Origin: JBEVJK01 sp040510195 | Lineage (GTDB): Bacteria; Pseudomonadota; Alphaproteobacteria; Rhizobiales; Rhizobiaceae | Assembly: GCA_040510195.1 (NCBI GenBank) | Contig: JBEVJK010000053.1 | Span: forward strand, 1 to 64,000 | Reading direction: 5' to 3' | Length of the DNA stretch: 64,000 bases | In this document: positions 45,123 to 53,300 of the stretch, one piece after another | Layout: each line of letters opens with the position of its first letter | How positions within the stretch are numbered: position 1 is the stretch's first letter | Notes under the pieces: generated by a model | Told to the model about the DNA's origin: nothing | Database searches by the model: none | Seen by the model: only the letters and a program-made list of their open reading frames with translations | Program-made: the position numbers and the translations under genes

Positions 45123-45589
45123 CCCGTATCTCCAGCCGGACCGGAAGCGGGCGCCGCCCCCTGCCTCAGCCGCCGCAGCCGATCGCGGACGGAGGCGCCA
45201 TGCGCCTTCAGCCGTTCCGGCTCCCAGATCTGAAAGAAGGCGCCGCGACCGACAAAAGCCACTTCCGCCACGATGCCGGTATGCTCGCGCATGAAGTCGG
45301 TCACCATGATGCGGCCATCCTGATCCAGCTTCAGGAAGGCGCCATCGCCATGGACGAAGAAAGACATGTCGTCGGCGGTCTGCATGAAAGGATCCTCCCG
45401 CGCGATCCGCTCCTCGTAGCGGTCGAGCAGATCGAGCCCGCCGACGTCCAGCGCAGGCACGTCGAGAGCCCGCAGCGCATAGAGCTCGACCGCACCGCGC
45501 TTCTGCAGGACCGAGCGGAAATGGGCCGGGACGGAGACGCGCCCCTTCGCATCGATCCTGTTCAGTGCATTCGACAGAAATCGTTCCAT
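45119..45589 (-). CDS. mraZ: Transcriptional regulator MraZ
   Basis: A 156-residue regulator with two AbrB-like SpoVT/MraZ domains. The first starts FLSNALNRIDAKGRVSVPAH; the second contains LKLDQDGRIMVTDFMREHTGI. In other bacteria MraZ forms ring-shaped oligomers that bind TGGG-type direct repeats upstream of its own gene and repress the dcw operon. Matching repeats with a 10-bp period lie about 190-220 bases upstream here. ATG at 45589 has only a weak GGGACG ribosome site. Confidence 0.94.
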   Translation of the reverse strand: MERFLSNALNRIDAKGRVSVPAHFRSVLQKRGAVELYALRALDVPALDVGGLDLLDRYEERIAREDPFMQTADDMSFFVHGDGAFLKLDQDGRIMVTDFMREHTGIVAEVAFVGRGAFFQIWEPERLKAHGASVRDRLRRLRQGAAPASGPAGDTG

Positions 45590-45770
45590 CGTCCCGCAAG
45601 GCAGCGCGTGCCGCTGCGCCCCTCATTGTCATGCCCCCCTCCAAACGGCCCGCATCCGCAGGCCGCTTCCCCGGCCTGCTCCCGCCCAGGCCATGCAATC
45701 TCGCTCCCGGAAAGCAGCCGCAGCTCCCCGGTGGCGGGACGCTTCACCTTCACTGATACGAAAGCCTGAT

Positions 45771-45812
45771 TGGGCTTATGGGATAGCATGGGACCTTATG
45801 GGCGTCAACGGG
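45771..45812 (+). promoter_or_regulatory. MraZ-type operator: TGGG repeats with 10-bp period
   Basis: On the plus strand TGGG occurs at 45771, 45779, 45789 and 45799, and CGGG at 45809. The last four are spaced exactly 10 bp apart, one helical turn, as required for a ring-shaped MraZ oligomer reading one face of DNA. They overlap the predicted -35 and -10 boxes of the mraZ promoter, which suits autorepression. Repeats are observed directly; MraZ binding rests on known family behaviour. Confidence 0.65.
45780..45808 (-). promoter_or_regulatory. Predicted mraZ / dcw promoter
   Basis: On the minus strand, TTGACG (45808-45803) and TATCCC (45785-45780) are separated by exactly 17 bp. The -35 box is a good match and the -10 box moderate. 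The element is interleaved with the MraZ-type TGGG repeats and precedes the whole division/cell-wall operon. Confidence 0.45.
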
Positions 45813-45923
45813 AACGGGGCACACAGAGCACATTCGAACGCCCGCCGATCGGCAGCGGGGCGCGCGATTCCCGTTTATCGTCCATTAAGGCTAACGAAGC
45901 GTTAGAACTCGGCCAGCGGTGCC

Positions 45924-46118
45924 TCACCGACCTCCGAATACGGCGTCCATGATCAAGAAATTGCTCGGCTGCTCGCAGAACCCGGCGTCGAAAGGCCGAT
46001 GGAAGCAGCGCCCATCATAGTACGGGACGGGGATCGTCCGCATCGACTGCGGGACCGATTGGCACGCCGAAACGGTGGCAGCGGCGATCAACAAGGCCAG
46101 GGTCGGTAGGTGCCGCAT
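45924..46118 (-). CDS. Small putative lipoprotein
   Basis: A 64-residue protein with a lipoprotein signal: hydrophobic LALLIAAATVSAC, where the last Cys (about residue 19) would be lipidated. The mature part is only about 45 residues, with PVPYYDGRCFHRPFDAGFCEQ carrying two further Cys. I know no family for it. ATG at 46118 has GAGGAG ten bases upstream, which supports real translation. It lies just upstream of the mraZ control region and downstream of the RNase P RNA, all on the minus strand. Confidence 0.55.
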   Translation of the reverse strand: MRHLPTLALLIAAATVSACQSVPQSMRTIPVPYYDGRCFHRPFDAGFCEQPSNFLIMDAVFGGR

Positions 46119-46325
46119 CGGGTTTGCTCCTCGTTGATACCGTCCAGAACGACGCTGATGGTCCCCGAAAGGTTCCTGCGCCGCCGGGCGGCAGCGACAG
46201 AAGAAGGCGAATTGATTGTCATGTCGAGAGGAGCGCGACTATCGAACGGCGCGACCTGCAGGCGCGGTAAAAAATTTCGTGCCTCGACAGGCCTCGTCCC
46301 CTCCCCCGAAGCGGAGGGAAAAGTG

Positions 46326-46720
46326 CCAGCTGGCCTGTAAGCCGGGTTCTGTATGGCCTGGCGCCGAAGCGCCGCGACGTGGCGGCCATTCCTCTTGGGC
46401 GCGGATTGCTCCGTCGCCTCACGCAACCAACCCGGGCGGCGGGCCAGAAACTGCCCCGAGGGTCGCCCCTCGCGCCGCCCCTATTCGGTCTTGCTCCCGG
46501 TGGGGTTTGCCATGCCGCTCCTGTTGCCAGTCGCGCGGTGGGCTCTTACCCCACCTTTTCACCCTTGCCACGAAGTTCGTGGCGGTTTGGTCTCTGTGGC
46601 ACTTTCCCTGGGGTCGCCCCCGCCGGCGGTTAGCCGGCACCGTGTTTCCATGGAGCCCGGACTTTCCTCACCCGCGGCCTTTCGGCCGGTGCGGGTGCGG
46701 CCGCCCGGCCAGCTGGCAGG
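46326..46720 (-). ncRNA. rnpB: RNase P RNA (A-type)
   Basis: The catalytic RNA of ribonuclease P, which trims tRNA 5' ends. On the minus strand it shows the conserved GAGGAAAGTCCGGGCTCC core (near 46655-46675), a CACAGAGACC-type segment, GGTAAGAGCCCACCG and the 3' terminal ACAGAACCCGGCTTACAGGCC. The first bases (CCAGCTGGCC) pair with the last (GGCCAGCTGG) to form helix P1, which sets both ends to within a few bases. About 395 nt, typical for rhizobial A-type RNA. A -10-like TTTATA (46729-46724) lies just upstream. Confidence 0.95.
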
Positions 46721-46723
46721 CCG

Positions 46724-46752
46724 TATAAAGGGACTCGCCCAGCGAAATGCAA
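46724..46752 (-). promoter_or_regulatory. Predicted rnpB promoter
   Basis: On the minus strand TTGCAT (46752-46747) and TTTATA (46729-46724) are 17 bp apart, placing the start about six bases later, where helix P1 of RNase P RNA begins. Confidence 0.45.
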
Positions 46753-46755
46753 ACG

Positions 46756-46778
46756 AAAAAGCCCGCCGGAAGGCGGGC
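46756..46778 (-). terminator. Intrinsic terminator of the lytic transglycosylase gene
   Basis: On the minus strand a hairpin GCCCGCC-TTCC-GGCGGGC is followed directly by TTTTT. It ends about 25 bases after the transglycosylase stop and lies only four bases before the predicted rnpB -35 box. Confidence 0.85.
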
Positions 46779-46803
46779 CTTCGCTTGTGAACGGCGTGTC
46801 CGG

Positions 46804-47673
46804 TCAGATGCCGGCCAGATGCTGCTTCACTTTGGAGCAGTAGGCGGCCGAGATCGGGTTCATGCGCGTGGCCGCATGGCCGGCATTGTATCTGAGGATG
46901 GTGCCGCAGGTGGCGCCGCCGCTCAGCTTGTGGGCCATGGCGAGGTATTTGATGCCGAACTTGATGTTGGCCTCCGGGTCGTAGAGGCCCTGGATGGAGC
47001 CGGTGTAGCCCATCATGCGCGCCGTGTCCGGCTTGATCTGCATCAGTCCGATCTCGCCAGCGTTGCCGAGAGCATCAACTCGGTAGTTGCTCTCCACCCG
47101 AATCACCGCGTGGGCAAGCTGCTCGGGAACCCCGTAGGAGGCCGCATAGCGGCTGACGATCGCTCCGTAGCGGACGGCAGGCACCGCACCGGCGGCGGAA
47201 GCCGCCACCATCTTGGTCGAGGCGGGCGCGAGCTCGAGCGGCTTGTCGTCGACGCCGGGCAACATGGAGGCCTGCAGGCGTGCACGGGCGGCAAGCTTCG
47301 GCCGCGGGCTCTTGGAAACCGAGGCCGTCTTGATGGCATCGACCTTGGGCTTTCTCGCCGGGCTCGCCATCTTCTTCTTCGCGGTCGGCTTCGGGGCCAG
47401 GGCAGCGGTCTTGCGCTTGGCAGGCACGGCAGGCGTTTCGGCGACGGCTGCCGTCCGGGCTTCCCCGGCGCGCGGTGACAAGGCCTTGGCTCCGGCTGAA
47501 GCGGCTTTCTTGTCCGAGGGCGCCCCGCAGCCCATCAGATAAGGACAGGCGCCCCCCTTCTTCGTTGCCGCCGCCTTGACCATCGGCCGGTCGCCGCCAC
47601 GCGGCTGGGCTACGGCAGCAAAAGTCGTCATGCCGGCGGCCAGAGCGGCCACCGCAACCGTAATTTTTTTCAT
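46804..47673 (-). CDS. Soluble lytic transglycosylase-like protein (SLT domain)
   Basis: A 289-residue exported murein-cleaving enzyme. A Sec signal (about residues 1-22, ending AVAQ) precedes a low-complexity Ala/Lys/Pro-rich linker (about 35-135), which could bind or cross the wall, and a C-terminal SLT domain (about 165-289). The catalytic Glu is in RVESNYRVDALG, followed by GEIGLMQIKPDTARMMGY and LRYNAGH, all family motifs. ATG at 47673 begins MKKITVAVAALAAG. It has a strong terminator behind it and a hairpin-rich leader in front. Confidence 0.92.
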   Translation of the reverse strand: MKKITVAVAALAAGMTTFAAVAQPRGGDRPMVKAAATKKGGACPYLMGCGAPSDKKAASAGAKALSPRAGEARTAAVAETPAVPAKRKTAALAPKPTAKKKMASPARKPKVDAIKTASVSKSPRPKLAARARLQASMLPGVDDKPLELAPASTKMVAASAAGAVPAVRYGAIVSRYAASYGVPEQLAHAVIRVESNYRVDALGNAGEIGLMQIKPDTARMMGYTGSIQGLYDPEANIKFGIKYLAMAHKLSGGATCGTILRYNAGHAATRMNPISAAYCSKVKQHLAGI

Positions 47674-47765
47674 GTATTCCCGCTTCTCTTCTAAAGCCGC
47701 TTCGCGAATGCGTGCGGAGGTTTTTCTTTGAACTCCGGGCCTAGGACCACCGTTGACTGAACAGG

Positions 47766-47850
47766 TGGCGCTGTGGCCCCGGATCTTGCGCCAAACAGGG
47801 CAACCCAAGTCACATTGGGTTACGTGCTGTAACCACGCCGCTGACAGCGG
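47766..47850 (-). other. Hairpin-rich stretch upstream of the transglycosylase gene
   Basis: Three inverted repeats lie between the amidase stop and the transglycosylase start: CCGCTG-A-CAGCGG (47838-47850), AACCCAA-N6-TTGGGTT (47802-47821) and TGGCGC paired with GCGCCA (47766-47771 and 47788-47793). There is no T-run after any of them, so simple terminator function is not clear. They may form a structured 5' leader or an operator region. No matching RNA family is recognised. Confidence 0.35.
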
Positions 47851-47857
47851 AGGTGAC

Positions 47858-48622
47858 TCAAACGAGACTCTCGGGCAAACTTTCCAGAAGGTTCCGCAAC
47901 GTAAGCACGGTCGAGCCGTCGGCGATGCCGTCGACGGAGCTTTGCCGGAAGTGGCGCTGGAAGGCCTCGACGACCTGGGTCGTCTGGCGGTCGAAATTAC
48001 CGTTGATCTCAACGCCGTAGCCGTAGACCGCGAGCATGGACTGGAGCGATTCGACGGCCTCGCCGCGGTCGCCCTCGGCCAGGAACGCACCGCCCTGCGG
48101 CGGCGCCGGCGGCACGAAATGCCCGACGCCGGCCGCCGCGAGCTCGGACCAGGGGAACCGCTCGCCGGGGTCCACCTTGCGACCAGGTGCCACATCCGAA
48201 TGCGCCAGGACGCCTTCAGGACGGACGCCATGTCGCTCGGCGATGCCGCGGCAGAGCGCGATCACCGTCGCGACTTGCGCCCGGGTGAAATCGCGATAGC
48301 CGAAGGCATGGCCGGGGTTCACCACCTCGATGCCGATCGACAGCGAGTTGACGTCGCGCTCGCCGCGCCACGAGCTGCGGCCGGCGTGCCAGGCGCGATC
48401 GGCCTCCCGCACCATCTGGGTGATCCGCCCGTCCTCGTGCACGAGGTAGTGGGACGACACTTCGCTGATCGGGTCGCAGAGCCAGGCTTCGGCCGCCTCG
48501 CCGGTCTCCATGCCAGTGTAGTGAAGGACGATCAGCTCCGGCCGGACCGCCTCGCGACGCATGCCGAAATTGGGCGAAACGCGCACCTCGGCACCGGGAT
48601 GGTCGGGGGCGAAGCCTGTCAT
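47858..48622 (-). CDS. N-acetylmuramoyl-L-alanine amidase, AmiD-like
   Basis: A 254-residue zinc amidase of the amidase_2 family that cuts the bond between MurNAc and L-Ala. Zinc ligands are His in IVLHYTG (about residue 34) and His plus Asp in AHSDVAPGRKVDPGERFPW (about 141-159). A C-terminal peptidoglycan-binding domain occupies about residues 178-250 (DRGEAVESLQSMLAVYGYG). There is no signal peptide, so a cytoplasmic role in anhydro-muropeptide recycling, as for AmpD, is possible. ATG overlaps the preceding TerB/DnaJ gene stop as ATGA. Confidence 0.9.
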   Translation of the reverse strand: MTGFAPDHPGAEVRVSPNFGMRREAVRPELIVLHYTGMETGEAAEAWLCDPISEVSSHYLVHEDGRITQMVREADRAWHAGRSSWRGERDVNSLSIGIEVVNPGHAFGYRDFTRAQVATVIALCRGIAERHGVRPEGVLAHSDVAPGRKVDPGERFPWSELAAAGVGHFVPPAPPQGGAFLAEGDRGEAVESLQSMLAVYGYGVEINGNFDRQTTQVVEAFQRHFRQSSVDGIADGSTVLTLRNLLESLPESLV

Positions 48623-49338
48623 GCCGCCCTGAGGCCCTTCTCGATCAGCTCGTAGGCGGCATTGATGGCGGCAAGCCGCGAAGTGGCGATGGCGATGAAC
48701 TCCTGGGGCAGGCCGCGGGCGATCAGGCGGTCGGGATGGTTGCTGGCCACCAGGCGCCGATAGTGTCGCCGCACCTCGTCGAGCGGCGCGTTGCGCGCCA
48801 CGCCCAGCACGCGATAGGGGTCGGCCTCGCCGAGGTCCAGATGGCGCGCCACGATCTGTTCGTAGTGTGCCTCGTCGATCCTGAAGATGTCGGCGATGCG
48901 CCTGAGGAACGTTCCCTCCCGTTCATGCAGCACTCCGTCGGCCTTGGCGATGTGGAACAATCCGTCCAGGATGTCTTCCAGGATGCCGCAATTGACTCGG
49001 CCCGAGCCGCAGAGTCCGGCCATCCGCGCCGCATAGGATTCGAAGCCGGCGACATCGGCCTTGGCCAGGTCGTAGAGGCGGGCGACGTTGCGAGCTTCCT
49101 CCGGCGGCACCTCGAAAATCTCCCGAAAGGCGCTAATCTCGGCCTGCGAAACGACGCCGTCCGCCTTTGCCATCTTGGCCGAAAGCGCGATCATGGCCAC
49201 GGAGAAGGCGACCCGACGCCTGAGGTCGGGATCGCCGGCGAACATCGTGCGCACTCCCTCGACGAGATCGCTGGCGCCGATTCGCGCCGCACCCGAGACT
49301 CGCGCTACGAACTCGCCTATTCGCTGCCAGATGGACAT
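48619..49338 (-). CDS. TerB-like and J-domain protein (DjlA type)
   Basis: A 239-residue protein with an N-terminal TerB/tellurite-resistance-like helical domain (about residues 28-150) and a C-terminal J domain (about 172-239) with the HPD signature in ASNHPDRLIARG. DjlA proteins recruit DnaK at the membrane; here no clear membrane helix is seen. Family members usually place this J domain after TerB. It is translationally coupled by ATGA to the amidase gene, an arrangement often seen in Rhizobiales. Confidence 0.9.
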   Translation of the reverse strand: MSIWQRIGEFVARVSGAARIGASDLVEGVRTMFAGDPDLRRRVAFSVAMIALSAKMAKADGVVSQAEISAFREIFEVPPEEARNVARLYDLAKADVAGFESYAARMAGLCGSGRVNCGILEDILDGLFHIAKADGVLHEREGTFLRRIADIFRIDEAHYEQIVARHLDLGEADPYRVLGVARNAPLDEVRRHYRRLVASNHPDRLIARGLPQEFIAIATSRLAAINAAYELIEKGLRAA

Positions 49339-49442
49339 GGCCGCTTTCTAAGGCGAAAGCCGCGCCAAGGCGAGACGGCTTGTTGCCACGGCCGACGCCG
49401 CTCGCGAAAGAGCAGCGCCGGCGCGCGAGGCGGTGGCAGCGT

Positions 49443-49619
49443 CTATTGCTGCGCGGGCTCGGCCGGCTTGGCCGGCTCGGCCGGGGCGGTTGCCGGCGGC
49501 TGCGCGGGCTGCGTCTCCGTTGTCGCCGGCGGGGTGGTCCCTTCCGACTTGTTGTCGCTGCAGGCGGCCAGTGCCAGGAACGCGATACTCGAAACGCACA
49601 CAAGAACAAGTTTCCTCAT
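49443..49619 (-). CDS. Small Pro/Ala-rich lipoprotein
   Basis: A 58-residue protein. The signal MRKLVLVCVSSIAFLALAAC ends in a lipobox, so Cys20 would be lipidated. The mature 39 residues are almost only Pro, Ala, Thr, Glu and Gln (PPATTETQPAQPPATAPAEP), suggesting an extended tail in the periplasm. ATG at 49619 follows a perfect AAGGAGG ribosome site, and the stop is TAG. It is of unknown function; similar short low-complexity lipoproteins are common in Rhizobiales. It lies about 100 bases upstream of the TerB/DnaJ gene in the same direction. Confidence 0.7.
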   Translation of the reverse strand: MRKLVLVCVSSIAFLALAACSDNKSEGTTPPATTETQPAQPPATAPAEPAKPAEPAQQ

Positions 49620-49768
49620 CGGATCCTCCTTGTCTTCAGCGCAAGCCGTCCCTGGTGCGGCCCGCCACGTTTACCATAGCATCGGCCGCCGCCGATTGCG
49701 GCGTCACTTCCACTAACCGGGCTTAACATTGCGTGCTTAAACGGTTTTCCGACGGCTCGGCTCAAGCG

Positions 49769-50290
49769 TCAAAGGCTGGCGGCCGCGCGCGCCGCCTGGT
49801 CGTACTGGCCCGACAGGGCGCGCAGCAGCCGCGCCACGTCGCTGACGGCCGCCTCGTCGAAGCCGAGGTCGCGAATGCTCCTGACCAGCAACGCCTCCCG
49901 CAGCTCGCGGTAGCGGCGGCAGGCCGTCGCGCCCGCCTCGGTGGTCGCAACGGCCTTTTCCTTGCCACGCCGGCCGGTCGCGACCAGCCCGAGGCCTTGC
50001 AGCTTCTTCAGCGCGTACGCCACCACATGCGTATCCTCGATGTTGAGCATCATGCAGAGGTCGGAGAGCGTCTTGTCGCGGTCCCGATGGTTGACCGCAT
50101 GCAGGATCAGCACGTCGACCGCCGCCAGCCCCGGATGGCCGGCGGCCGCCATGCAGCGGACGATCCATCGCTGGAAGCCGTTGCCGAGCACGGTAAGGGA
50201 GAATTCGATCTCAGAGAGCGCCGGCATCGCGCCATCGGCGAGATGCGCGGCAGACACCACGGGGCCCACCGGCTCGGGCTGGACGGTCAT
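49769..50290 (-). CDS. MarR-type winged-helix regulator
   Basis: A 173-residue regulator with a winged helix-turn-helix. The recognition region is KTLSDLCMMLNIEDTHVVAYALKKLQ split across residues about 73-98, followed by the wing LGLVATGRRGKEKAVATTEAG. N- and C-terminal helices would form the dimer. ATG at 50290 has GAGGAG eight bases upstream. It is divergent from the 5-oxoprolinase gene, and the 98-base gap carries four 11-bp direct repeats, so control of that gene and of itself is likely. Confidence 0.82.
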   Translation of the reverse strand: MTVQPEPVGPVVSAAHLADGAMPALSEIEFSLTVLGNGFQRWIVRCMAAAGHPGLAAVDVLILHAVNHRDRDKTLSDLCMMLNIEDTHVVAYALKKLQGLGLVATGRRGKEKAVATTEAGATACRRYRELREALLVRSIRDLGFDEAAVSDVARLLRALSGQYDQAARAAASL

Positions 50291-50302
50291 TACATCGCTC
50301 CT

Positions 50303-50346
50303 CGATAAAACGTCGATAAAGTGTCGACAAACTCTCGTAAAGTCTA
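50303..50346. promoter_or_regulatory. Four 11-bp direct repeats (putative MarR operator)
   Basis: Four consecutive 11-bp units start at 50303, 50314, 50325 and 50336: CGATAAAACGT, CGATAAAGTGT, CGACAAACTCT and CGTAAAGTCTA. The second and third units also create the inverted repeat GTCGA-N7-TCGAC. The array fills the gap between the MarR-type gene and the 5-oxoprolinase gene and overlaps the TATAAG sequence at 50345-50350. One unit per helical turn suggests cooperative protein binding. The repeats are seen; the binder is inferred. Confidence 0.5.
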
Positions 50347-50388
50347 TAAGCGTTGTGGCAAGCGATGTCCATGCGGAACGGAACGGCG

Positions 50389-53300
50389 ATGGCGACGAAG
50401 TGGGATTTCTGGATCGATCGGGGCGGCACCTTCACCGACGTCATCGGCCGCGACCCGCAAGGGCGCCTGCATCCGCGCAAGCTGCTCTCGGAGAACCCCG
50501 AGGCGTATCGCGACGCCGCCATCCACGGCATCCGCGAGCTGCTCGGCGTGGCGGACGGTGAGGCGATCCCGGCGGGCGCGATCGGCGACATCAAGATGGG
50601 CACGACCGTGGCGACGAATGCGCTGCTGGAGCGCAAGGGCGACCGGGTGCTGCTTCTCATCACGCGCGGCTTCCGGGACGCGCTGCGAATCGCCTACCAG
50701 GCGCGGCCGGAGATCTTCGCCAAGGAAATCCTGCTGCCCGAGTTGCTCTACGAGCGGGTGATCGAGGTCGATGAGCGGGTGCGGGCAGATGGAACGGTCG
50801 AGACGCCGCTCGACCTCGCCGGCATCGAGCCGGCGATCGAGCAAGCCAAGGCCGACGGCATAGACGCAGTCGCCATCGTGTTCATGCATGCCTGGAAGTT
50901 CTCGGCCCACGAGGAGGTCGTGGCCGGCCTGTGCCGCGACATGGGCTTTGCCCAGGTCTCGGTCAGCCATGAGGTATCGCCGCTGGTCAAGCTGGTCGGC
51001 CGCGGCGATACGACGGTGGTCGACGCCTATCTGTCGCCGATCCTGTCCCGCTATGTGCGCCAGGTGGCCGAAGCGCTCGGCATGAAAACCGGAGCGATGC
51101 AGGCCGAGGCGCCGCGGCTGATGTTCATGATGTCTTCGGGCGGGCTGACTGCGGCGGATCTCTTCCAGGGCAAGGACGCGCTGCTTTCGGGGCCGGCCGG
51201 CGGGGTGGTCGGCATGGTGGAGACGGCAAGGCTCGCCGGCTTCGACAAGGTGATCGGCTTCGACATGGGCGGCACCTCGACCGACGTCGCCCACTATGAC
51301 GGCGACTATGAGAGGGCCTTCGACACCGAGGTGGCGGGGGTGCGCGTGCGGGCGCCGATGATGCGCATCCACACGGTGGCGGCCGGCGGCGGGTCGGTCC
51401 TGCACTTCGAGGCCGGGCGGTTCCGCGCCGGTCCGGATTCGGCGGGCGCCAATCCCGGGCCTGCCTGCTACCGGCGCGGCGGCCCGCTGGCGGTCACGGA
51501 CGCCAACCTCATGCTCGGCAAGCTGCAGCCCGACTTCTTCCCGGCGATCTTCGGGCCCGGCCAGGACGAGCCGCTCGACATTGCGGTCGTCCGAGAAGCG
51601 TTCGCGGCGCTCGCCGCCGAGATCGGCGACGGCCGCAGCCCGGAAGCGGTGGCGGAAGGCTTCATCACCATCGCCGTGGAGAACATGGCCAACGCCATCA
51701 AGAAGATCTCGGTGCAGCGCGGCTACGACGTCACCGAGTACCTGCTCAACTGCTTCGGCGGGGCCGGCGGCCAGCATGCCTGCCTCGTGGCCGACGCGCT
51801 GGGCATGGAGGCGGTTCTCATCCATCCGTTCTCTGGCCTGCTTTCGGCCTATGGCATCGGGCTTTCCTCGGTGTTCGCTTCGCGCCAGCAGGCACTGATC
51901 CAGCCGCTCGCCGAGACGTCCGTGCCGGCCATGTCGAGGCTGATCGGCGAACTCGCCGCAGCCGTCCTGAAAGAGCTTGGCGAGCAAGGGATCGGCGAGG
52001 GCGACACGACACTCAGGCCTATCCTGCACATTCGCTACGACGGCACCGACACGGCGTTGCCGGTGCCCTTGCAGGGCGAGGACATCGGACGGGCCAGGCG
52101 CGACTTCGAGGAGGCGCACAAGGCACAGTTCGGCTTCATCTACGACGACAAGCCGATGATCATCGAGGCGGTTGCCGTCGAGGGCGTGGACAGGCGCCGC
52201 CACGGCCGAGACGAGGAGGACAGGCCGCTCGCTCCCGGCGCGGCGGAGGCCGGCGACAGCAGGCGGATCTTCTGCGAAGGCCGCTGGCAGGCGGCCGGCA
52301 TCCACCGGCGGGAGGGCCTCACGCCGGGACAGCGGATCGCCGGGCCGGCCCTCATCATCGAAAGCCACCAGACGATCGTGGTCGAGCCCGGCTGGCAGGC
52401 GGAGATCACCGCCAAGGACCATGTGCTGCTGCGCCGCCCGTACAAGAAGCGGCGCCAGGCGGCGCTCGGAACTGAGGCAGACCCGGTGATGCTGGAGGTG
52501 TTCAACAACCTCTTCATGTCGATCGCCGAACAGATGGGCGTGACGCTGCAGAACACGGCCTACTCGGTCAACATCAAGGAAAGGCTCGACTTTTCCTGCG
52601 CGGTGTTCGACCGCGACGGGGCGCTGGTGGCCAACGCCCCCCACATGCCCGTGCATCTCGGCTCGATGGACCGCTCGGTCGAGACGATCATCCGGTTGAA
52701 TGCCGGCGACATCCACCCCGGCGACGTCTTTGCGCTCAACGCGCCCTACAACGGCGGTACGCACCTGCCGGACATCACCGTCGTGACGCCGGTCTTCGAC
52801 GAAGCCGGGGGCGGCATCCTGTTCTATGTCGCATCGCGCGGACACCATGCCGATGTGGGCGGGACTGCGCCGGGATCGATGACGCCGCTCGCCACCACCG
52901 TCGACGAGGAGGGGGTGCTGTTCGACAATTTCCGCATTGTCGCCCGCGGCCGGTTCCGCGAAGCGGAGCTCCATGAGCTGTTGACCGACCACCCCTACCC
53001 TGCCCGCAACCCGCATCAGAACATCGCGGACCTCAAGGCGCAGATCGCCGCCAACGAAAAGGGCGTGGCCGAGCTGCGAAAGATGGTGGCTCATTTCGGG
53101 CTGGACGTGGTCAACGCCTATATGGGCCACGTGCAGGACAATGCCGCCGAAAGCGTGCGCCGCGTGCTGGACCGGTTGCCGGACGTAGCCGAGTACGCCT
53201 ACCCGACGGACACCGGCCAGATCATCAAGGTGCGGATCTCGGTCGATCGCGCGAGGCGGCAGGCGACCGTCGACTTCACCGGCACCTCGCCGGTGATGAA

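Larger units (their letters stand above)
45590..45923. other. Gene-free stretch upstream of mraZ
   Basis: No credible gene is seen in these 334 bases. They contain the predicted mraZ promoter, the TGGG repeat array and a 15-bp palindrome (CTAACG-AAG-CGTTAG, 45891-45905). If the promoter at 45780-45808 is used, mraZ has an unusually long leader of about 185 bases, GC-rich and possibly structured. Confidence 0.6.

Noticed and set aside
46290..46325. Hairpin CCCTCC/GGAGGG after the RNase P RNA as a terminator
   Set aside because: The stem is there on the minus strand but no T-run follows directly, so I could not call it an intrinsic terminator with confidence.
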